DNA of 64,000 bases from Mycolicibacterium wolinskyi (GTDB lineage Bacteria > Actinomycetota > Actinomycetes > Mycobacteriales > Mycobacteriaceae): positions 286,961-350,960 of the forward strand of contig NZ_LQQA01000005.1 of NCBI RefSeq assembly GCF_002101965.1. Direction: 5' to 3'. This document shows, piece after piece, positions 59,326-64,000 of the stretch; position 1 is the first letter of the stretch, and every line of letters starts with the position of its first letter. The notes under the pieces were generated by a model. It ran no database searches. It saw only the letters and a list, made by a program, of their open reading frames with translations, and was not told the DNA's origin. The translations under genes and the position numbers were made by a program.

Positions 59326-61371
59326 ATGCGAATTGCCGAGACTGTTTCGACGCTGGTCGGTACGACTGCCGAGTTGCCCACGATGACGAGTCGGGTAGAC
59401 CCGGAGGGTGCGCGCCGGATGATGGAAATGTTGGTCAATCTGTACGCGGACCGGCGCTTGGCGGTGGCACGTGAGTATGTGTCGAATGCCGTGGATGCCA
59501 CCCGCGCGGCGGGCAGGGCCGAGCCGGTAGCGGTGACCACGCCGACCCTGATCGAACCCAATCTGATCGTGACGGACCGGGGCACTGGCATGTCTCTTGC
59601 GGAGGTCGAGGCGACGTTTCTGGCGTTCGCCGCGTCGAGCAAGCGCGACAGCAACGAGATGATTGGCGGGCTGGGCGTCGGCGCGAAATCGGCTTGGACA
59701 CTGGCCGAGTCGTTTCTGGTGGACACCGTGAAGGGCGGACTGCGCACGACGGTGCGCGCGGCCCGCAACTTGGAGCACCAGGTGCTCTTGGCCGGTGTGC
59801 CCAGCGACCTGCCGGACGGCACCACGATCATCGTTCCGGTCGAGGTCGCAGGGCATGTCGAGGCCTGGCATCGCGTGGTGCGTGAGGTGGCCTGTGCGCA
59901 CGATGCTGGCGCGGTGCTGGTGGACGGTGAGCCGGTGGACAGTCTCGCCGGTGGTCCGACGTGGATCGGGCCGGTGTCGTGCCGACGTGTTGATCGCCCG
60001 GACCACAGTGCGGTGATGGTGCGCAGTGGCGGCACGCTGTTTGCATCGGTGCCCGAGGTCACCAAGCGGGTCACGCAGGCCACCAGGTTGCCGGCCTGTG
60101 TGCTCGAGTTGCCCATCGGCTCGTTCGATCACACTCCTAGCCGGGAGTCGGTGATCGCCACCGAGCGCACCTTGGCCGCCGTGGACGCGGCACTGGCACA
60201 GTTCCGGGTGGCCTATGACGCACTGGCGCAGAAGATTTCACGACTGGCGGCCACCGACGTGGCTGCTGCGGTGAAGCTGCGGTCCGACACCTTGGGCGGA
60301 ATGGGCACAGCGGCCACGCTGCCGATCCCGTTTCGGGTCGGCGTGCCCATTGGCGTGGGTGCCTGGCATGTGAGCACCCTGTCAGGGCGTTCACGGTGGA
60401 AACGCATCGAGAATTCCAGTGACGACGTGTTCGAGGCAGTGACTGCCCGCGCCGAGATGAGCACCACGCTGGTGGTGACTGGTGTGCCCGCAGGGCGGGT
60501 GCTGTCTCGGTTCGCCACCTTCTTGGCCGAGAAGCATCCCACGATTCGGCGGTTGATCGCGGTGCCGGAAAGTGCCACGTCGGTTGCGCTGAACGTGTTC
60601 GCGCCGGGGAATCGGTTGACCGATCAGACGTGGCCGCTGGGTGCGGACACCGACGGGATCGCCGTGCGGTACACCTTCGAGCAGTGGAATGCCGCGATGG
60701 CGGGCAGGCGTGTGACGCGCGGGCCATCGATGGGCTACGGCTGCCAGATCATTGATCGTTACGGCGGCGCTCGCCGCAACGCGGTGCTGAGCGGCCCGGA
60801 GATCGCCGCATTGGGCCTGCCGGTCATCTACACCGACGACGCGACCTATCAGGTGCAGAGCGGTCAACCGGCGTCAGTGACGGTGTATCTGGGCAGGCGC
60901 AAGAGCGGGCCTCTGCTGGCAGCGGTACCCGAGGCGATGACCCGTGGCGCGTGGATGCAGCGCCGGTTCACTGCCGAGACTGCGGGGTGGTCCCCGGAGG
61001 AGCTGTTGGCCGTCTGCTATGTCGCGCATCGGCAGCGGGCATCGGTCTACGCGGCCGCGTTCGGTGTCGCGGCGGCGGCCTTGGCCGCCAGCCCCGAGAA
61101 CCATCCGCGCCGTGCCCTGCTGTCGCGGATCGCCGCACTGGTGCAGGCCGCTGGGAAGGTCACCGAAGCCCAGGCCTCGCTGGTGGGGGAGCTGAGGGAG
61201 TGCGCGGCGGCGCAGACACAGTTCGGCAAGGTCCGGGAACTGTACGCCGATCTGCGGCAGGCCTACCCGTTGCTGTACCACCTGCGCGGCTGGGACAACA
61301 GCGAGCCCCGTGGCCACTACGTCGAGTACGTGGCCCACACCCCGCCCCAGGCCGCCCGCAAGGCCTCCTAG
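59326..61371 (+). CDS. rIIA-like GHKL ATPase
   Basis: The 681-residue protein has GHKL (Hsp90/MutL-like) ATP-binding motifs: N-box REYVSNAVDATRA (E50, N54, D57), DRGTG (84-88), and GGLGVGAKSA (114-123). A long C-terminal part without known domain follows, as in T4 rIIA. In T4 the rIIA/rIIB pair is needed to escape the RexAB exclusion system, and homologues occur in many phages including mycobacteriophages. The rIIB-like gene follows after 56 bases. On a plasmid the pair may support replication or resist host defence. Confidence 0.82.
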   Translation: MRIAETVSTLVGTTAELPTMTSRVDPEGARRMMEMLVNLYADRRLAVAREYVSNAVDATRAAGRAEPVAVTTPTLIEPNLIVTDRGTGMSLAEVEATFLAFAASSKRDSNEMIGGLGVGAKSAWTLAESFLVDTVKGGLRTTVRAARNLEHQVLLAGVPSDLPDGTTIIVPVEVAGHVEAWHRVVREVACAHDAGAVLVDGEPVDSLAGGPTWIGPVSCRRVDRPDHSAVMVRSGGTLFASVPEVTKRVTQATRLPACVLELPIGSFDHTPSRESVIATERTLAAVDAALAQFRVAYDALAQKISRLAATDVAAAVKLRSDTLGGMGTAATLPIPFRVGVPIGVGAWHVSTLSGRSRWKRIENSSDDVFEAVTARAEMSTTLVVTGVPAGRVLSRFATFLAEKHPTIRRLIAVPESATSVALNVFAPGNRLTDQTWPLGADTDGIAVRYTFEQWNAAMAGRRVTRGPSMGYGCQIIDRYGGARRNAVLSGPEIAALGLPVIYTDDATYQVQSGQPASVTVYLGRRKSGPLLAAVPEAMTRGAWMQRRFTAETAGWSPEELLAVCYVAHRQRASVYAAAFGVAAAALAASPENHPRRALLSRIAALVQAAGKVTEAQASLVGELRECAAAQTQFGKVRELYADLRQAYPLLYHLRGWDNSEPRGHYVEYVAHTPPQAARKAS

Positions 61372-61427
61372 ATCCCCCGTTCGTACCGACATCCAAACCA
61401 GCTCAAGAGAATTGGACTTCATGCATC

Positions 61428-62375
61428 ATGCACGCACTTATCGATCAACAGTCAATCATCGTTTGTGAGGGGTCAGTCAGTGTGCTGATCGCCGCGTCTG
61501 ATCCCACCTATGGGCCGGTGCGCCGCTACCTGATGGACGAGCACGGCGAGGATTTCGCGACCGTGCGCGACCTTGTGGACAGGTTCCGCACCGGAGTGAA
61601 ACAGGCTGCCGTGGAGGCCGTGGCGGTTGTGGACGGCGACACGGACCAGACTGAGGCCGAGCCGTACCGGATCACCCACGGAGACCCGGTGGAGGAGGTC
61701 ATGTTGGCCGCTGCCATCCGGCTCACCAACAGCGATGCCGACCTGGCCCCGCTAGGCGCGTTCCTGCGCCGCTTGGAGCGCAACCCCTCGCAGGCCTCCC
61801 GCTCGCAGTTGTTCGGCTGGCTCAAAGCCGGTGGTTTCACGCTGACCACCGAGGGCCTCATCGTCGGCTACAAGTCAGTGCGCGGTGACGGGCGCTCCGC
61901 GCATGCGGGGCGCGAGCCGGTGACGGTGCAGAGTCAAGACGGGTCCATCGAAACGGTCTTCGGACGTGTGCCCTATCCGGTCGGGGCCACCGTGTGGATG
62001 CCTCGCGATCTGGTCAACGAGGACCGGGACTCGGGGTGCTCGGTCGGCCTGCACGTCGGCACGTTCGGCTATGCGGAGGATTTCAGCGAGCAGATGCTGG
62101 TGGTGCTGGTTGATCCTGCTGACGTGGTGTCGGTGCCCACCGATTCGCGTGCGCAGAAGATGCGGGTGTGCCGTCTGTACGTCGCGGCCCGCCACGACGG
62201 CGAGCAGATTTCGGAAACCGTCATCGATCACATCCGCACTGTGCCTGATTTCGAGGCGAGTGGTGACTACAGCAGCCGTCCTGAGAATGCACATCGACCG
62301 GCGTTCGGTGTGGCTGTGGAGTTCGACAGCGACGACCAGGAGGATCTGGACGAGGTTGAGGAGCGCGCCGCCTAA
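61428..62375 (+). CDS. rIIB-like protein
   Basis: The ATG at 61428 gives 315 residues beginning MHALIDQQSIIVCEGSVSVL. The features of phage rIIB proteins are present: a central FLRRLERNPSQASRSQLFGW segment, GFTLTTEGLIVGYKSVR, the Asn/Asp-rich domain with GTFGYAEDF, and QKMRVCRLYV near the C-terminus. It always pairs with rIIA. Both must work together in T4. The C-terminus is acidic. Confidence 0.8.
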   Translation: MHALIDQQSIIVCEGSVSVLIAASDPTYGPVRRYLMDEHGEDFATVRDLVDRFRTGVKQAAVEAVAVVDGDTDQTEAEPYRITHGDPVEEVMLAAAIRLTNSDADLAPLGAFLRRLERNPSQASRSQLFGWLKAGGFTLTTEGLIVGYKSVRGDGRSAHAGREPVTVQSQDGSIETVFGRVPYPVGATVWMPRDLVNEDRDSGCSVGLHVGTFGYAEDFSEQMLVVLVDPADVVSVPTDSRAQKMRVCRLYVAARHDGEQISETVIDHIRTVPDFEASGDYSSRPENAHRPAFGVAVEFDSDDQEDLDEVEERAA

Positions 62376-62383
62376 CCGAAGTA

Positions 62384-62424
62384 GTGGTGGTTCGCAGGTT
62401 CTTTGTGGACCTGCGAACCACCAC
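62384..62424 (+). terminator. Hairpin terminator after rIIB
   Basis: GTGGTGGTTCGCAGGT (62384-62399) pairs perfectly over 16 bp with ACCTGCGAACCACCAC (62409-62424) around a 9-base loop. It starts 9 bases after the rIIB stop. Bases before copy 1 of the cassette (about 59127-59155) hold a weaker related sequence. Confidence 0.75.
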
Positions 62425-62436
62425 ACTGGCTTTCCC

Positions 62437-62594
62437 TCACACCACCTCCCCACCCGGCATGGGGCGGGGAGGTGGTGTGTATGAAAAGTGCTGTTGTAGT
62501 GGGGGTTTGGGTCTGGTTCTGTCGGTGTTGGGCGGTAGAATCGTGGGTGTAGGGCAGGCCAGTTCGGCAGGCCCACGGAGTCCCGGGAGGGGTT
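62437..62594 (+). promoter_or_regulatory. Terminator/promoter/leader cassette, copy 2
   Basis: The same order as copy 1: 14-bp stem (62438-62451 with 62466-62479), TAGAAT at 62536-62541, then a GGCAGGCC...CGGCAGGCCCAC leader and GGGAGGGG before the DUF4192 start. Sequence is alike over about 150 bases, by eye around four in five positions. Coordinated control with rIIA/rIIB is likely. Confidence 0.7.
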
Positions 62595-63557
62595 GTGTTG
62601 AAGCTTGGTGGTTTGGGTGATCTGGTGTGCAATGTCGTGGCGGTGTTGGGGTTTAGGCCGGTGGATTCTTTGGTGCTGGTCGTTGTTGGTGCTGGTGAGC
62701 TGAAGACGGTGATGCGTGTGGATTTGGGCTCTGCTGAGCAGGTGGGTGCAGCTGCTCGTCTGGCGGAGCTGGTGGGTTCTCAGTGTGCTGATGGTGTGGT
62801 GGCGGTGATCGTGTCGGAGGATGCGGTGAGCGATCCGGCTCGGGGTGATCGGTTGAAGGGGATGGTTAGCGGTCTGGCCGGCAGTTTGCAGCGGTTCGGT
62901 ATTGAGTTGTTGGATTGCGTCATCGTTGATCGGGTTGCTGCTGGTGGGCGGTGGTTTTGTGCTGATGATCCGGCGGTTGCGGGGGTGCTGGATGACCCGG
63001 CGTCGTCGGTGTTGGCGGCGGTTGCGGTGGCCGGGGGGCGGCGGTTGTTCGATAGTCGTGCTGACCTGGAGGCGTTGGTGGCCCTCGATGGCGCTGGGGC
63101 GGCTGCTGTGGCGCCGCTGGTGGGTGATGCTGTTCCGGTGGGGGATGTTGCGGTAGCGGTGCGTGTGGCGGTGGATGCGATGCGTCAGATGGGCAGCGGG
63201 GAGGGTCCGACTGATCGGGTGCTTGCCGAGGTGGGCACTTCTTTGGCGGATGTGCGGGTCCGTGATGCCCTGTTCAATGTGGGTGAGGCGCAGGACAGAG
63301 CGTTGGCCGAGCGTTTGTGGACGCGGTTGGGTCAGGTGCTGCCCGCACCGTTTCGCGCTGAGGCGTTGACGTTGCTGGCGTTCTCGGCGTATCTGCGTGG
63401 TGATGGGCCAGTTGCCGGAATCGCGCTGGAGGCAGCGCTGAGCAGTTCCCCTGGACATCGGATGGCGGTGATGCTTGATGTGGCGTTGCAGTCGGGGCTG
63501 CCTCCAGAGAAGCTGCGTGGTCTGATTGCGGGGCGCCGGCCGGCGGTGAGTGTGTAG
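62595..63557 (+). CDS. DUF4192-family protein
   Basis: The GTG at 62595 (or TTG at 62598) gives 320 residues. VCNVVAVLGFRPVDSLVLVV near the start is the family's typical first strand pair, followed by the middle MRVDL and the C-terminal ALTLLAFSAYLRGDGPVAGI (helix repeat of the family). DUF4192 proteins are common in actinobacteria and their plasmids and phages; function is unknown. Codon third positions are richer in T than in the neighbours, suggesting different origin. Confidence 0.82.
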   Translation: MLKLGGLGDLVCNVVAVLGFRPVDSLVLVVVGAGELKTVMRVDLGSAEQVGAAARLAELVGSQCADGVVAVIVSEDAVSDPARGDRLKGMVSGLAGSLQRFGIELLDCVIVDRVAAGGRWFCADDPAVAGVLDDPASSVLAAVAVAGGRRLFDSRADLEALVALDGAGAAAVAPLVGDAVPVGDVAVAVRVAVDAMRQMGSGEGPTDRVLAEVGTSLADVRVRDALFNVGEAQDRALAERLWTRLGQVLPAPFRAEALTLLAFSAYLRGDGPVAGIALEAALSSSPGHRMAVMLDVALQSGLPPEKLRGLIAGRRPAVSV

Positions 63558-63658
63558 GTGGTTGAGCTCGCGCGGGGCGTGAGCGGTTGGTAGGTGTGGT
63601 GCGGTGCCCGTGGGTGTGGTTGTGGCCTGCGGGCATCGTTGTGTGTGGGGGTGTGGTT

Positions 63659-63681
63659 CGGCGCGTGAGCGCCGTTTCTTT
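63659..63681 (+). terminator. Rho-independent terminator after DUF4192 gene
   Basis: CGGCGC-GTGA-GCGCCG (63659-63674) forms a 6-bp GC stem with a GNRA-type tetraloop and is followed by TTTCTTT, a classical intrinsic terminator. It lies about 100 bases after the stop. Confidence 0.75.
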
Positions 63682-63707
63682 GGGTTGTTGGTAATGGTGT
63701 TGGGGTG

Positions 63708-63736
63708 CATCATGTTTCGACAACATGGTGTAGTAT
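63708..63736 (+). promoter_or_regulatory. Palindromic operator and -10 before hairpin array
   Basis: CATCATGTT-TCGAC-AACATGGTG (63708-63730) is an inverted repeat with 8 of 9 pairs, immediately followed by TAGTAT (63731-63736), a good -10. Transcription would start near 63743 and run into the hairpin array. The palindrome may bind a regulator. Confidence 0.45.
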
Positions 63737-63772
63737 GTGGGTATGGTGTTGGTAGGCAAGGTGTTTCGGGAT

Positions 63773-63995
63773 CACCGCGTGAGCGGTGGCGTAAACCGCG
63801 TAAGCGGTTGCAGCGCAATGGATAACGAGAGCCAAACGCATTATGTCTCCACCATGACACCGCGTCAGCGGTGTGGATCTCGAACCATGAACGCTCGCAA
63901 CGTCATTCGACCCAACCGCGTAAGCGGTTGGGTAGCAACGTGATTCGACCGGGCTTGCCCGGTCGCTAACTTGTAACCGGCGCAGCCGGTTACAA
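63773..63995 (+). ncRNA. Array of six strong hairpins (structured RNA or DNA end)
   Basis: Hairpins: 63773-63788 (CACCGC/GCGGTG, loop GTGA), 63794-63809 (AACCGC/GCGGTT, GTAA), 63857-63874 (ACACCGC/GCGGTGT, GTCA), 63911-63932 (CCCAACCGC/GCGGTTGGG, GTAA), 63946-63965 (CGACCGGGC/GCCCGGTCG, TT) and 63971-63995 (TTGTAACCGGC/GCCGGTTACAA, GCA). The first four keep the core CCGC-GTNA-GCGG while outer pairs vary on both sides together. No convincing ORF covers them. The window ends here, so the array may continue. Confidence 0.6.
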
Positions 63996-64000
63996 TCAAC

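Noticed and set aside
59095..60132. Two long minus-strand frames opposite rIIA
   Set aside because: Composition and lack of motifs mark them as shadows; the plus-strand GHKL motifs are decisive.
61875..63860. Minus-strand open frame of 661 codons across rIIB end and DUF4192
   Set aside because: It is rich in Arg, His, Pro and Thr as antisense frames of GC-rich genes are, has no ribosome binding site, and lies over two well-supported plus-strand genes and their promoter cassette.
63737..63943. 68-codon ORF with repeated RVSG over the hairpin array
   Set aside because: The repeated residues come from the hairpin core CGCGTNAGCGG read in one frame; palindrome conservation explains it better than coding.

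Overview
The window looks like part of a large extrachromosomal replicon (plasmid or phage-plasmid, possibly linear) from a mycobacterium. The DNA is GC-rich and carries many families typical of mycobacteria: a WhiB protein, an LppP/LprE-like protein, a DUF5632/DUF5631-like protein resembling Rv3899c, an Rv1355c-like ThiF/nitroreductase fusion, a P450, PknH-type sensor-domain proteins and a TNT/Imm61-type immunity protein. Plasmid or phage functions are mixed in: partition genes, a probable initiator with a DnaB helicase, rIIA/rIIB homologues, phage-type DNA methyltransferases, a TGT/DpdA-like enzyme and many short, translationally coupled phage-like genes. I saw no ribosomal RNA, tRNA, CRISPR array or ribosomal protein gene.

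Layout. 1-2007: end of a parA-like gene, a partner with ribbon-helix-helix character and a lipoprotein. 2380-4380: a GntR regulator facing a HicB-like/secreted serine protease pair. 4875-8033: a three-gene operon ending in a protein with six tandem WhiA-type helix-turn-helix (HTH) units. 8144-11693: a type VII secretion accessory cluster. 11694-13344: a scrambled IS200/IS605 element that interrupts a DnaQ-like exonuclease gene. 13435-21878: a metabolic and regulatory block (methyltransferases, Rv1355c-like, P450, TetR, dienelactone hydrolase) with a phased operator array. 22032-32004: WhiB, an XRE regulator, then a long rightward train of short coupled genes including two more WhiA-type HTH proteins, a C5 methyltransferase and a truncated beta-class methyltransferase. 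32005-35218: hairpin-rich leader, probable initiator, small ORF and DnaB. 35306-43568: Ntn-hydrolase-like protein, self-regulated HTH gene, Nudix hydrolase, immunity/ASCH/HTH genes on the minus strand, DUF2637 membrane protein, TGT/DpdA-like enzyme and a P-loop kinase. 43669-48828: a four-gene operon with a 1121-residue internally duplicated protein and HTH proteins resembling the terminal-protein genes of linear actinomycete replicons. 48926-58989: membrane and exported proteins, including an inverted gene duplication and four sensor-domain proteins. 59326-63557: rIIA, rIIB and DUF4192 genes sharing a duplicated promoter/terminator cassette. 63708-64000: an array of strong hairpins, several with GNRA-type loops.

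How the parts fit: partition, initiator, DnaB and possibly terminal-protein functions maintain the replicon. WhiB- and WhiA-like proteins plus GntR, TetR, XRE and other HTH regulators are candidates for controlling plasmid genes or interfering with the host WhiA/WhiB network. Methyltransferases, the TGT-like enzyme, rIIA/rIIB and immunity genes are plausible defence or counter-defence functions. The envelope proteins fit a mycobacterial host. All functional names are from reading motifs by eye; no database search was run.
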